Positions 1 to 8,643 of a DNA stretch of 27,557 nucleotides are shown here, in pieces (the first letter of the stretch is position 1; each line of letters opens with the position of its first letter). Made by a program: the position numbers and the translations under genes. The notes beneath the pieces were generated by a model that was not told the origin of the DNA, ran no database searches, and saw only the letters and a program-made list of their open reading frames with translations. The stretch covers positions 1 to 27,557 of the forward strand of contig DATDRS010000204.1 of NCBI GenBank assembly GCA_035291605.1, in the 5' to 3' direction. This DNA comes from DATDRS01 sp035291605 (GTDB lineage Bacteria; Chloroflexota; Anaerolineae; Anaerolineales; UBA6663).

Positions 1-626
1 GCGGCATCCACCTGCAGATAGCGGACTTCGACGTAGCGGCCTGAGAAAACCCGGCTCTCACCCCAGTACGAGTCCGGCGGGGCCATGTGTTTCCAGGCAT
101 TATTCACCCGGCGGTAGAACTGCGGCAGCGCAAAGGTATAAACAGCCCCATCCGGCGCGCGGTATTTGCGCCTCACGTCCGCCCGCACGGCATTGGGGGC
201 GATGGGCGTGACCGAGAGGGACTCATGCATCCCGGCGACCGGCCGCAGCAGGCCGAGCGGCAGCGGGGCGGCGAGGCCGCGCTGCGCCAGCCGGAATTGC
301 GCGCTGCGCCAGCCGCTGTCCCCGGCCTCTTGCAGCCGCAGGAGCCGGTCGGGGTTGCGGGCGAACGCGGCCTGCTCTTCCGCGAGGACGACCGACCTGA
401 TCTCGCGCCACGCCTGGTAGCCGTTCCAAAGCGTGAGCATGCCTGCGCCTAGCGCGGCCCCCGCGATCACGAGGCCGGTGATCCACATCATGCGCCGCGC
501 GGTGCGGGCGGAGAGCGCGGCCTTGTGGCCGGGCGGCCTGGAGGAGGCCGGGGGCGGCGTCGGCTCGTCCAAATCCGGCGCGTGAGTGACGGTCCAATCC
601 AGCAAATCGGACGGCGATTCTTTCAC
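1..626 (-). CDS. Third tandem paralogue of a single-pass membrane protein (C-terminus outside window)
   Basis: I do not recognise a named family. The reading frame runs from a GTG at 624-626 to the window edge, about 208 residues. The start is set by homology and overlap: the N-terminus VKESPSDLLDWTVTHAPDL matches the starts of the two genes upstream (MSKSPSDLLAWT and LSDDLLNWT), and the GTG overlaps the upstream TGA as GTGA, which suggests translational coupling. A Pro-rich stretch follows, then one membrane segment at about residues 45-67, then a region sharing the LPQFYR and APNAVRADV motifs with its neighbours. The propeller repeats expected at the C-terminus lie outside the window. The large domain is probably extracytoplasmic. 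Function unknown. Confidence 0.85.
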   Translation of the reverse strand, partial: MKESPSDLLDWTVTHAPDLDEPTPPPASSRPPGHKAALSARTARRMMWITGLVIAGAALGAGMLTLWNGYQAWREIRSVVLAEEQAAFARNPDRLLRLQEAGDSGWRSAQFRLAQRGLAAPLPLGLLRPVAGMHESLSVTPIAPNAVRADVRRKYRAPDGAVYTFALPQFYRRVNNAWKHMAPPDSYWGESRVFSGRYVEVRYLQVDA

Positions 627-3070
627 GGCGCGGGATTCCAGATGACCCTATGACACTGTCCACTGGCCAGCAATTCCGGCTTGGCTGCCTCGCCCGGCTC
701 GGCCAGTAGATGCACACCTTTAGAGGTCAGAAAAACCAGGGCGTGGCCGGCGGGCGACCAGGCAAAATCCCAGGCATCGGTCAGGAAGGCAGCCTGCTCT
801 CCCCGCTGCACGTCGTAGACGGCCAGCTTTTGCGACTCGGTGAAATCGTAGAACGAAGCGGCCAGGTACCTGCCATCGGCCGAGAAACCAACCTGATAAA
901 ACATGCTCCGCTGATCCGCCAGTAGTTTCAAGTCGGAGCCATCGGCGTTCACCATGCCGACCCAGCTCCAGTTCCGGCCCGGGCTCATGGCGGCAAAAGC
1001 GATGGGGTCGCCGGCCGGCGACCAGGCCAGCGCAGCCGAGGTGGCGTGCTCACCCCTGCCGAAGTCGTCGCCGCTCACGATTTCGCGTATCGCGCCGCTG
1101 GCGGCGTCGGCGACGCGGATGGAGAAATCTTCCTCCGATGCAAAGCGGGCGTAGGCCAGCGCGCGGCTGTCGGGCGACCACGCCGCGACGGCGTCGGAGC
1201 GGGGCGGAAAGGCGAAGCTGTCGTCCAGCGGAATCATCCCCCCGCCTAAAGCGGGCATCAGGCTGATTTCGGTCCAGACGGCTTGGGGATTGAGCGGCAT
1301 GACGGTGACGACGGCGGCGGTGGATTTATCAGGCGAGAGGACGTAGGCCTGCACGTCGGGGAAGGTGGGGAACCGGCGGTCAGAGTGGGCGACGTCGAGG
1401 ATTCGCAGGATGGGGTGATTTTCGGGGTCACGCGGCCACTGAATGGAGGCCACCGCTGTATCGGAAGCCCAATGAACTGCGCTCCACATCGCCGCCGGGA
1501 CGAGGCTCACCTCGCCGGAGGCGAAATCCACCACGACCGGCTGATCGTGGAGATAGAGCAGCAGCCGTTCGCCATCCGGCGACCAATCGGCAAGGTAAGA
1601 GCTCGAGAACTGCTCGGTGAGGAAGTAGGTCAGCCCTGTGTCGCCGAACGAAAAGACCGCCGGGCCGTTTTCGCAGCTCAGGGCCAGCTCACGCGGGGCC
1701 GTCGGACGCACTTCGACGTGAAAGGCGTTGGCCGCCTCGGTCTCCAATTTCGCCTGAGCGGCTTCGACCGGAATGCTCAAGGCTCTGGAAAGCCAGGCCG
1801 CCGGGTCGGGCGTTAAGCGCCCGCGCAGCGCATTGAACAACGCGCTCTCGGTTTCAGATGGCTGCTTCTGTTCCGTCGTCAACCGGTTGACGATGGCCAG
1901 CGCTTCGCGCAAAGCCTGCCGCTGTTCGGGGGAGCCGCGCGGGTCAAAATTCCAGTCCCATAAGTTTTCCGGCGGAAAGGGGAGGGAGGTGGTGCGAACG
2001 TCCAGGATGGACTCCGGCTCGATGCCTGCCCGTGCGGCGACGCGCGCGACGAGCGCATAGAAGTAAAGGTTCCGGCTGAGATCGAGGCCGGACTGGTCGA
2101 GGCTGAGATAAGCGGCGGTCTGCATGAGGACTTGCAGCGCGACTGCGCGCCTATAGAAATCGGCGCTGGCGGCATCGGCGGGGTAGCCGACGGCGGTGGA
2201 GGCCGGCAGGCGCATCAAATCGTCGCCCACTGAGTGGTGTAGGGAGGGCGCCAGCACAATATCGAACAGTAGTGGTTCGTCAGGTAGCGAGGCCGAGGCA
2301 TGCGCGGCAGTGCTGTTCGCGGGCGGCCAGGCCTCACCCGTCAGGGAGAGGGTGAAGTGAAACTCGGGCGGGCACGCTTCGCGCCAGGTGGCGCAGGCTT
2401 GTGTAATAGTCTGCTCGACGAGCAGCGCCAGGTCTTTCGCACGGGCCGCGTCTACCATGTAATAGCGCACTTCCAGCCGCGGGCTGTGAAGCGATTTCAT
2501 CTCGCCCTGATAGGCCTCTGGCGGCGGGATGCGTTTCCAGCCGTCGGGCGAGTAGCGGTAGAACTGCGGCAGGTTGAAGGTGATGATCTCGCCTCGCGGT
2601 GAAGTGTATGGTCGGGTGACGTCGGCCCGGACGATGTTGGGCGCGAAGTGGGTGAGGCCGGCGAGGCGCGTGGCGCCGGTGACCGGCTGCAGGATCGCCA
2701 GCGGTGTGGGCGCTGACCATCCGCGGATCATCCAGCGCACCTGTGTTTTGGTCCACTCCGAAGAGTCGTCCGCGACCAGTCCTCTGAAGTAATGGATGTC
2801 GCGCTCGGCGGCGGCAGACTCTTCGAGCACAATGATTTGCTCGATCGCGCTCCGGGTTTGGTATTCGTTCCACAGCCAGAACAGGCCCAGTCCGAGCACC
2901 GCCCCCACGATCACGCTGCCGGTGATCCATGCGATGCGCCGCGCGGTGTGTGGAGACAACGCGGGTCTATGGCCGGGCGAGGCAGGCGCAACCGGGTGTG
3001 GCCCAAGTTCGTCCGCCTCCGGCGCGTGGGTGACGGTCCAAGCCAACAAATCGGAAGGGGATTTGCTCAT
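623..3070 (-). CDS. Membrane-anchored TolB/PD40-type repeat protein (paralogue 2)
   Basis: About 815 residues. The start is taken at the ATG at 3068-3070 because it aligns with the paralogues and overlaps the upstream stop as ATGA; an in-frame start five codons earlier is less likely. Order: a short N-terminal motif (SPSDLLAWTVTHAPEADE), a Pro/His linker, one membrane segment at about 44-68, a central domain of unknown fold containing LPQFYRYSPDGWKR, and a C-terminal half with at least four WSPDG/SADG repeats (for example LADWSPDGERLLLYL, VAAWSPDSRALAYA, FAWSPAGHALVFL). Such repeats are typical of TolB/PD40 beta-propellers. The conserved N-terminal peptide would be cytoplasmic if the propeller is outside. 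Function unknown; a surface-sensing or envelope-binding role is only a guess. Confidence 0.88.
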   Translation of the reverse strand: MSKSPSDLLAWTVTHAPEADELGPHPVAPASPGHRPALSPHTARRIAWITGSVIVGAVLGLGLFWLWNEYQTRSAIEQIIVLEESAAAERDIHYFRGLVADDSSEWTKTQVRWMIRGWSAPTPLAILQPVTGATRLAGLTHFAPNIVRADVTRPYTSPRGEIITFNLPQFYRYSPDGWKRIPPPEAYQGEMKSLHSPRLEVRYYMVDAARAKDLALLVEQTITQACATWREACPPEFHFTLSLTGEAWPPANSTAAHASASLPDEPLLFDIVLAPSLHHSVGDDLMRLPASTAVGYPADAASADFYRRAVALQVLMQTAAYLSLDQSGLDLSRNLYFYALVARVAARAGIEPESILDVRTTSLPFPPENLWDWNFDPRGSPEQRQALREALAIVNRLTTEQKQPSETESALFNALRGRLTPDPAAWLSRALSIPVEAAQAKLETEAANAFHVEVRPTAPRELALSCENGPAVFSFGDTGLTYFLTEQFSSSYLADWSPDGERLLLYLHDQPVVVDFASGEVSLVPAAMWSAVHWASDTAVASIQWPRDPENHPILRILDVAHSDRRFPTFPDVQAYVLSPDKSTAAVVTVMPLNPQAVWTEISLMPALGGGMIPLDDSFAFPPRSDAVAAWSPDSRALAYARFASEEDFSIRVADAASGAIREIVSGDDFGRGEHATSAALAWSPAGDPIAFAAMSPGRNWSWVGMVNADGSDLKLLADQRSMFYQVGFSADGRYLAASFYDFTESQKLAVYDVQRGEQAAFLTDAWDFAWSPAGHALVFLTSKGVHLLAEPGEAAKPELLASGQCHRVIWNPAP

Positions 3071-5652
3071 CGAATCGGGTTCCAAAGGATGTCGGAGCAG
3101 CGCTGGTCGCTGAGCTTAATCGGTTGGACGCGGCGGCTGCCCGGTTCGGTGATGTAGTAGAGGCCGTCGCCAGCCAGAGTGACGATGGCGTGGCCTTTTG
3201 AAATCCAGGTGTAGGCCCGGGTGTTATTGAGCGTGAGCGACGCGCCGTTAGCGGTATTATAGATTACCGTCTGCGGGGCCAGGCCCCCAAGATGGCCCCA
3301 GAGGACGAAGGCCAGGAAGTTTCCATCCGCCGAAAAGGCCAGTTGTTCCAGGTTGATGGCCGACTCTTTCAGCGTGCTCCGCAAACGTCCATCGGGTCTG
3401 ACCAGTCCGAGCGTGAACCAGTCTCTGGCGTCGTTCCATGCCACGAACGCCACCAGGTCGCCGCGAGGGGACCAGACGGGTTGACTGAGATAGGGAAAAC
3501 CGGACAGCGCCGCCGGGGACAGGAGTTCGTACGTCGGCGGCGCAAAGGTGGTCGTCGAGCCGGGGATGACCAGCCGCTGGCCGGCGAAGATGCTGTTGGG
3601 GTCCGGGAGCGAGTTGGCGGCGAGGAGCGCCTCGACGCTCAAGTTGAATCTGGCGGCGATGCCGGTCAGAGTATCTCCGGCTTTGACCGGGTACGTGCCC
3701 GGCGGCGTCAGTTCGGCCAGGCGCAGCGCGGCCGAAGTCCCCTGCGCGTCGGGTTGGACGTAGGCCAGCGCCTGGCCGTCGGGCGACCACGCGGGCGACA
3801 GGCCGTCGTCAACCGGGGTCAGCGGGCCGCCCAGGGCGGACGTGAGGGCAATTTCCGGGTTGTTCGGGTCGTCGTCAAATCTCACCACGGCTGCCATCGT
3901 CCTGTCCGGCGACGGGACATACTCGGGGACGCCGGTCAAGGAGGCCGGCAGCCAGGCCGCATTGGCGGTGTCGAAGAATTTCAGTTCATATTGGGCGGGA
4001 TCAAACTCGCCGGGGGCCTGGTTCGAAAGCGTGGGGTAGGCCACCACCGTGTTCGAGACCCAAATCTCCTGGCCCTGCAGCGTCAGGAATTCGTCGGGGA
4101 GCGGCGTCACCCGCCGGGAATCGAAGTCCACGACGGCAAGATGATTGGGCAAGGCGACCATCAGCCGCCGGCCATCGGGCGACCACGACGTGATCAGCGC
4201 GTCGGCGTAGTCTTCGGCGAACAGAGGCTCGGGTTCTGCCGTATACCGGGCGCCTAACAGCGCGCCGGTTTCGCACCCCAGGACGAACTCGTAGATGGTA
4301 GGGTTGGTCACGCGAAGCCGGTAAGCGTCTGCGACGGCGTCAAAAAGCCGGCGGCGCGTGTCGCCGGGCGAAAGCCCCAGCCCGGCGCTCAGCCACTCTA
4401 CCGGGCCGCCTCTTTTCGAGCGCAATCCATGCAGCAACCTGATTTCGGCCTCGACCGGCTGCCCCGCCAGCAATTGATTCAGGACGGACAGCGCCCCCTC
4501 CAGAATCTCGCCCCGTTCGCCGGGTGTGAGCGCGGCGCGGGAAGACTCCACCTGACGCCAGTCCCACAGGAGCGCGGCGTTGAACCGGGAACCGGGCAGG
4601 CTCGTGCGCACCTGCGGCGGCTCGAGGCCCAGCTGCACGCCCATGCGCGCTGCCAGCGCATAGAGGAATGCGTTATGGGTCTGGTCGAAGGCTTGATAGC
4701 GCGTGAGCTGCACGGCGGCCTGCGTGAGCACCTGAAGCGCGAGCGCGCGCCGGTAAAAGTATTTGCTCCTCTCGTCGGCGGGGTAGCCCGTGAGATGCGG
4801 GAGGGGCAGGAGGAGGGCTGTGTTCGATTGCCATTCGGTCCGCGAGGCGGCGAGCAGATTGAACAGCAGGGGCGCATCGCGCGGCCAGGTCTCCGTGGCG
4901 ACATCGGCGTAACCGTTCGGCGGCAGATCCGCGGTGAAATAGAGGCTGAAGCGCAGATCAACCGGGCAGGCCCACGCCGCGCAGGCTTTCGCCAGCGCCT
5001 CGTCGAGGTAAGGGGCCAGGTCTTTTTCGACGAAGGCCGCGTCAACCGTGTAGTAGCTGATGTCGAGATGACTTCCGTGATACTGGCTGGCTTCGCCCCA
5101 ATACGCCGCCGGAGGCGGGCGGCGCTTCCACTGGCCGTCGGCGTAGCGATAGAACTGCGGCAGGATAAAGGTGAGGCTTGCCTGGTCGGGGGCGATGAAT
5201 TGATGCGCGACGTCAACCCGCACGACGTCGGCGGTGAAGTTCTCGACGGATTGGATTTCTCCCGCCTCCCGGACGGCGTACAGCGGTCCGAGCGGGAGCG
5301 GCGCGGCCTGGCGGTTCTGCGCCCACCGGGTCTGCGCGGCAGCCCAGCGGGGGTCGCCAGCGTCAATCAGCGGCGTGAGCCGCGCCACGTCCCCGGCGAC
5401 GGCGGCCTGTTCTTCCTCCCGGACGACCTGTCTGACCTCGCGCTGGATGCGGCCGTGGTTCCCCAGCGTGAACGCCGTCAGCGTGGCGACCGAGGTTAGC
5501 ATGAGGCTGCCGAGGATCAACCACGTCACCCGCGAGATTTTATGATGCGTCTGCGCCGGGTGAGCAGGCGCAGTGGGCTTCTCCGGCTCTGGCGAGGGTT
5601 CGTCCAGGTCGGGCGCGTGGGTGATGGTCCAGTTCAGGAGGTCGTCGGACAA
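3067..5652 (-). CDS. Membrane-anchored TolB/PD40-type repeat protein with LysM domain (paralogue 1)
   Basis: First gene of the three-paralogue set, about 861 residues from a TTG at 5650-5652. That start is preferred over a TTG six codons upstream because AGGAG (5659-5663) sits six bases before it and the resulting N-terminus LSDDLLNWTITHAPDLDE aligns with the other two copies. One membrane segment lies near residues 38-60. The central domain shares LPQFYRYADGQWKR with paralogue 2. Propeller repeats include ITSWSPDGRRLMVAL, PAWSPDGQALAYV and PVWSPRGDLVAFV. Unlike paralogue 2 it carries a LysM module at about residues 650-697 (starting YPVKAGDTLTGIAARFN, ending GQRLVIPG), placed between propeller repeats. 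LysM normally binds peptidoglycan or related glycans, which supports an extracytoplasmic location. Function otherwise unknown. Confidence 0.87.
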   Translation of the reverse strand: MSDDLLNWTITHAPDLDEPSPEPEKPTAPAHPAQTHHKISRVTWLILGSLMLTSVATLTAFTLGNHGRIQREVRQVVREEEQAAVAGDVARLTPLIDAGDPRWAAAQTRWAQNRQAAPLPLGPLYAVREAGEIQSVENFTADVVRVDVAHQFIAPDQASLTFILPQFYRYADGQWKRRPPPAAYWGEASQYHGSHLDISYYTVDAAFVEKDLAPYLDEALAKACAAWACPVDLRFSLYFTADLPPNGYADVATETWPRDAPLLFNLLAASRTEWQSNTALLLPLPHLTGYPADERSKYFYRRALALQVLTQAAVQLTRYQAFDQTHNAFLYALAARMGVQLGLEPPQVRTSLPGSRFNAALLWDWRQVESSRAALTPGERGEILEGALSVLNQLLAGQPVEAEIRLLHGLRSKRGGPVEWLSAGLGLSPGDTRRRLFDAVADAYRLRVTNPTIYEFVLGCETGALLGARYTAEPEPLFAEDYADALITSWSPDGRRLMVALPNHLAVVDFDSRRVTPLPDEFLTLQGQEIWVSNTVVAYPTLSNQAPGEFDPAQYELKFFDTANAAWLPASLTGVPEYVPSPDRTMAAVVRFDDDPNNPEIALTSALGGPLTPVDDGLSPAWSPDGQALAYVQPDAQGTSAALRLAELTPPGTYPVKAGDTLTGIAARFNLSVEALLAANSLPDPNSIFAGQRLVIPGSTTTFAPPTYELLSPAALSGFPYLSQPVWSPRGDLVAFVAWNDARDWFTLGLVRPDGRLRSTLKESAINLEQLAFSADGNFLAFVLWGHLGGLAPQTVIYNTANGASLTLNNTRAYTWISKGHAIVTLAGDGLYYITEPGSRRVQPIKLSDQRCSDILWNPIR

Positions 5653-5658
5653 AAGCGG

Positions 5659-5663
5659 CTCCT
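5659..5663 (-). promoter_or_regulatory. Shine-Dalgarno that selects the downstream TTG start
   Basis: AGGAG on the minus strand lies six bases before the TTG at 5650-5652. The alternative TTG at 5668-5670 would place this motif inside the coding region and has no comparable motif of its own. Confidence 0.6.
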
Positions 5664-5683
5664 GCGACAAAATGCCTTACGCA

Positions 5684-5760
5684 GTTCAACCACCGGGACA
5701 CTGAGGGCACGGAGAAAAAATTGTAAAACTCTCCGTGAACTCTGTGTCTCCGTGGTGAAC
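5684..5760. repeat. Long imperfect palindrome, dispersed-repeat type
   Basis: Two 27-base arms, 5689-5715 and 5730-5756, are inverted copies of each other with five mismatches around a 14-base AT-rich loop; a further GTTC/GAAC pair extends the stem. Cores are ACCACCGGGACACTGAGG and the inverse of TCTGTGTCTCCGTGGT. From memory, sequences of this style occur in many environmental genomes and give spurious HHGDTE-type peptides when translated. It lies between the likely promoter and the start of the paralogue operon, so it could fold in the 5' leader. Confidence 0.75.
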
Positions 5761-5780
5761 GCCGACAAATGAACTGCGCA

Positions 5781-5808
5781 ACTCTAACACAATGGGCAGG
5801 AATGACAA
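5781..5808 (-). promoter_or_regulatory. Candidate promoter for the three-paralogue operon
   Basis: Minus-strand TTGTCA (5803-5808) and TAGAGT (5781-5786) are 16 bases apart. Transcription would start near 5774 and give a leader of about 120 bases that includes the palindrome at 5684-5760. The -10 is only a moderate match. Confidence 0.4.
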
Positions 5809-5945
5809 GCCGGAGTTGCCCCTGGAAATATACCCCGACCGGCCAGAGAAGTTCCCCCATGTGGTCACTGGATTATATTCAGATCAGGCCGTCGAAAAAC
5901 TGCGTTTTGCCTATTCTTTCCCGCCTCTTGGCATAATGTCTCTGC

Positions 5946-5951
5946 TATAAT
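5946..5951 (+). promoter_or_regulatory. -10 element giving a probable leaderless obgE transcript
   Basis: A perfect TATAAT ends seven bases before the obgE ATG, so transcription would begin at or next to the A of the start codon. No ribosome-binding sequence precedes the ATG. A TTGGCA at 5928-5933 is too close (12 bases) to be a standard -35. A second possible -10, CATAAT at 5932-5937, could give a short leader instead. Confidence 0.5.
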
Positions 5952-5958
5952 CTCTCGC

Positions 5959-7221
5959 ATGTACTTCGACGAGGCCATCATCACTGTGCGTTCGGGGAAC
6001 GGCGGCAGCGGGGCTATCCACTTCCGGCGCGAGAAATTTGTCACGCACGGGGGGCCGGATGGCGGCGACGGAGGCCGGGGCGGGGATGTCATTCTCGAAG
6101 TGATTCCGACGCTCAACACGCTGCTCAGTTTCAAGCACAAGACTGAGTTCAACGCCGAGAATGGCCGAGACGGCCAGGGGCGAAAGATGTTCGGCAAGTC
6201 CGCGGCGCCTCTGCCGATCCTGCTCCCGCCCGGGACGGTCGTGCGCGACGCGGATACCGGCGAGTTGCTTGGCGACCTGACCGAGCCAGGCCAGCGCCTC
6301 GTTGCGGCGAAGGGCGGGCGCGGCGGGCGCGGCAACGCGAAGTTCGCGAGCTCCCGCAACCAGGCCCCGCAGGTTGCCGAGAAGGGCGAGCCGGGCGCAG
6401 AGCGCCGCCTCAAGCTCGAGCTTAAGCTTATCGCTGACGTCGGCATTGTGGGCGTGCCCAACGCGGGCAAGTCCACGCTGCTCGCCTCGGTCACCGCGGC
6501 CCGGCCCAAGATTGCGCTGTATCCCTTCACCACTTTGCAGCCCAACCTCGGCGTCGCGGAGCTAGACGATCACCAGACGCTCATCCTCGCGGACATCCCG
6601 GGGCTGATCGAAGGGGCGCACCTCGGCACGGGGCTGGGCTTCGACTTCCTCCGGCACATCCAGCGCACGCGTGTGCTTATTCATTTGCTCGACGGCGCAG
6701 GCGCGGACCCGCTGGCCGACTTCTCGCAGATCAACGCCGAGCTCGCGCTCTTCGACGAGAGCCTGACGCGCAAGCCGCAGATCGTCGCGCTGAACAAGAT
6801 GGACCTGCCCGACGCGCAGGCGAAATGGCCCGCCGTGCAGGCCGAGCTGGAACGGCGCGGGTACGAGGCGATGGCGATCTCGGCCGTGGCTCAAACGGGC
6901 GTGCGCGACCTGCTGTACCGCGCCGCGCAGAGGTTAGCCGAAGCCCCGCCGCCCTCAACGGCTGAGGGTATGCCCGTGTACCACGGCCCGAAGGACGAAG
7001 CGGACTTCGCCGTCACCCGCGAGCCGGACGGCGCGTTCCGCGTGCGCGGCGCGAGGATCGAGCGGGCCGCGAAGATGACTTACTGGGAATACGACGAAGC
7101 CGTTCAACGCTTCCAGCAGATCCTCGAAGTGCTCGGCATCCGCCAGGCCCTCGCCGACGCCGGGATCAAGGAAGGCGACACGGTGTACATTGGCGAGTAT
7201 GAGCTGGAGTGGAGCGATTGA
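5959..7221 (+). CDS. obgE: Obg-family GTPase (GTPase ObgE/CgtA)
   Basis: Essential GTPase that associates with the large ribosomal subunit and is tied to ribosome maturation and stress control. The 420 residues show the full architecture: a Gly-rich Obg fold (about 1-157, with GGDGGRGGDV), a G domain with G1 GVPNAGKS (165-172), a switch region YPFTTLQPN, G3 DIPG (212-215), G4 NKMD (279-282) and a G5-like SAV, and a C-terminal OCT domain (about 340-420). Length and N-terminus (MYFDEAIITVRSGNGGSG) fit the family, so the ATG at 5959 is secure. It heads a plus-strand cluster ending with nadD, a common neighbourhood for obg. The upstream TATAAT suggests leaderless translation. Confidence 0.97.
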   Translation: MYFDEAIITVRSGNGGSGAIHFRREKFVTHGGPDGGDGGRGGDVILEVIPTLNTLLSFKHKTEFNAENGRDGQGRKMFGKSAAPLPILLPPGTVVRDADTGELLGDLTEPGQRLVAAKGGRGGRGNAKFASSRNQAPQVAEKGEPGAERRLKLELKLIADVGIVGVPNAGKSTLLASVTAARPKIALYPFTTLQPNLGVAELDDHQTLILADIPGLIEGAHLGTGLGFDFLRHIQRTRVLIHLLDGAGADPLADFSQINAELALFDESLTRKPQIVALNKMDLPDAQAKWPAVQAELERRGYEAMAISAVAQTGVRDLLYRAAQRLAEAPPPSTAEGMPVYHGPKDEADFAVTREPDGAFRVRGARIERAAKMTYWEYDEAVQRFQQILEVLGIRQALADAGIKEGDTVYIGEYELEWSD

Positions 7222-7222
7222 C

Positions 7223-7606
7223 ATGCATCAGACCGTTCTCTTCGACGTAGCCGGTCCCGGCTTGTTCATTGTGCTCGGCATTGGCGCGTTAATTGCGTTG
7301 GGCTTTGTGGTGCTGGCCGAGGCCGTGACCCTGCGCGTGATGAAGTGGGGCACATTCCTGCGTTCGCTGCTCGCTTCGTTCGTCATGAACGCCGTTTCAG
7401 GGATAGCGGGCATTTTCATCGCCTCGCTGATCAGATCCCTCGGCGTCTTATGGTGGCTGTTGGCCTATGCTTTATCCGTCGCCGTCGAAGGCGGGGTGCT
7501 CATGCTCATGAACCGGGGGCAGGCCCGGCAGAACTGGCAGGCTGCGCTCGTCGCCAATGCCGTCAGTTACCTCCCCCTAGGCTTGTTTTTCATCCTCGCC
7601 AGTTGA
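7223..7606 (+). CDS. Small integral membrane protein of unknown function
   Basis: 127 residues from an ATG one base after the obgE stop, preceded by GGAG at 7211-7214. The sequence is almost entirely hydrophobic, with about four membrane segments (near residues 10-32, 42-65, 70-92 and 105-126) and short charged loops. No catalytic motif is visible and I do not recognise the family. Its stop overlaps the next start (TGATG), so it is co-translated with the MFS gene and probably belongs to the obgE-nadD transcript. Confidence 0.8.
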   Translation: MHQTVLFDVAGPGLFIVLGIGALIALGFVVLAEAVTLRVMKWGTFLRSLLASFVMNAVSGIAGIFIASLIRSLGVLWWLLAYALSVAVEGGVLMLMNRGQARQNWQAALVANAVSYLPLGLFFILAS

Positions 7607-8643
7607 TGAACCTCAGACATCGCCTCACACTCCTAATCACGTTGGGCCTGGCCCACGGCGTTTCGGACGGGTCGGCGGGCCTGTTGCTTGGGTCGCTGAC
7701 GCACACGCTGCCTCTCGCCGAGGTCGGCGCGCTCGTCCTGCTGTACAACGGCCTGGCCTTCGGCGGGCAGCCCGTCGTCGGTTTGATCACGGACCGGGTC
7801 CAGCGCCCGCGCGCCGCCTCGCTGATCGGCCTGCTGCTGATGTGCGCCGCCCTCCTGCTCGCCCGCTGGCCGTGGGCCGCGGTGAGTTTGGCCGGGTTGG
7901 GGTCGGCCGCGTTTCACGTGGGCGGCGGGGCGCTATCATTGTGCGCGACCCGCGCGGGCGCGACCGGCCCCGGCTTTTTCGCTGCGCCCGGCGTGCTGGG
8001 GCTGGCGCTCGGCGGCGCGCTCGCGGCGGCCGGGCATATCGTCGTCTGGCCGTTTTTGCTCCTGCTCGTCGGGTTGGGGATCGCCGTCCTGGTTCAGCCG
8101 CTGCCCGCTCTGTCGTACACGACGGAGGTCTCGGAGCCGCTCCTTGAAAATCACGACCTGATCATGATCGCGCTGCTCACGGCGATTGCGCTGCGCTCGG
8201 CGGTCTGGTCAACTTTTCAATTCGTGCTGGCGGGCAATCTCCCGGCGCTGTTGGCGCTGGCTATCGCAGCGGCGATCGGAAAAATTCTCGGCGGTGTTCT
8301 CGCCGATCGGGTGGGGTGGCGGCGCTGGACGGTGGGCGCTCTGCTGGTCTCTGCGCCGTTGCTGGCGATTGGAAGTCACCGGTTTGAGCTGTTGCTTGTG
8401 GGCGTGACCCTACTCCAGTCGGCGACCCCGGTGGCGCTGGCGATGACCGCGCAACTGCTCCCGCGGCAGCCGGCGACGGCCTCGGGCCTGGTGTTAGGGT
8501 TGGCCATCGCGTTGGGGGCTGCGCCGCTCATCGGCGATATGGGCGCGGTGATGAGCGCACCGATCAGTCTGGCAGTCATCACCCTCCTGGCCGCGCTGGC
8601 CTTCTGGCTCGCCGGCCCCCGCCTGCGGGTTGCGCCCACGTGA
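7606..8643 (+). CDS. MFS-type transporter, short form
   Basis: 345 residues from the ATG at 7606-7608, which overlaps the preceding stop; its own stop overlaps the nadD GTG. About ten to twelve hydrophobic segments fill the sequence. GQPVVGLITDR (after membrane segment 2) and the later GGVLADRVGWRR look like the two copies of the MFS loop 2-3 / 8-9 motif. The early HGVSDGSAG recalls the HxxND-type start of fosmidomycin-resistance-like permeases, but that link is weak. At 345 residues it is shorter than usual for MFS (about 400). Substrate cannot be told from the sequence. No frameshift is visible. Confidence 0.8.
   Translation: MNLRHRLTLLITLGLAHGVSDGSAGLLLGSLTHTLPLAEVGALVLLYNGLAFGGQPVVGLITDRVQRPRAASLIGLLLMCAALLLARWPWAAVSLAGLGSAAFHVGGGALSLCATRAGATGPGFFAAPGVLGLALGGALAAAGHIVVWPFLLLLVGLGIAVLVQPLPALSYTTEVSEPLLENHDLIMIALLTAIALRSAVWSTFQFVLAGNLPALLALAIAAAIGKILGGVLADRVGWRRWTVGALLVSAPLLAIGSHRFELLLVGVTLLQSATPVALAMTAQLLPRQPATASGLVLGLAIALGAAPLIGDMGAVMSAPISLAVITLLAALAFWLAGPRLRVAPT

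Noticed and set aside
4429..5499. Plus-strand open frame of about 356 codons opposite the LysM-bearing paralogue.
   Set aside because: It is antisense to a well-supported gene, is Arg/Gly/Gln-rich without motifs, and exists because GC-rich coding DNA lacks stops on the other strand.
5540..5868. Minus-strand small frames containing an HHGDTE-type peptide.
   Set aside because: They are translations of the palindromic dispersed repeat, a known source of spurious small proteins.
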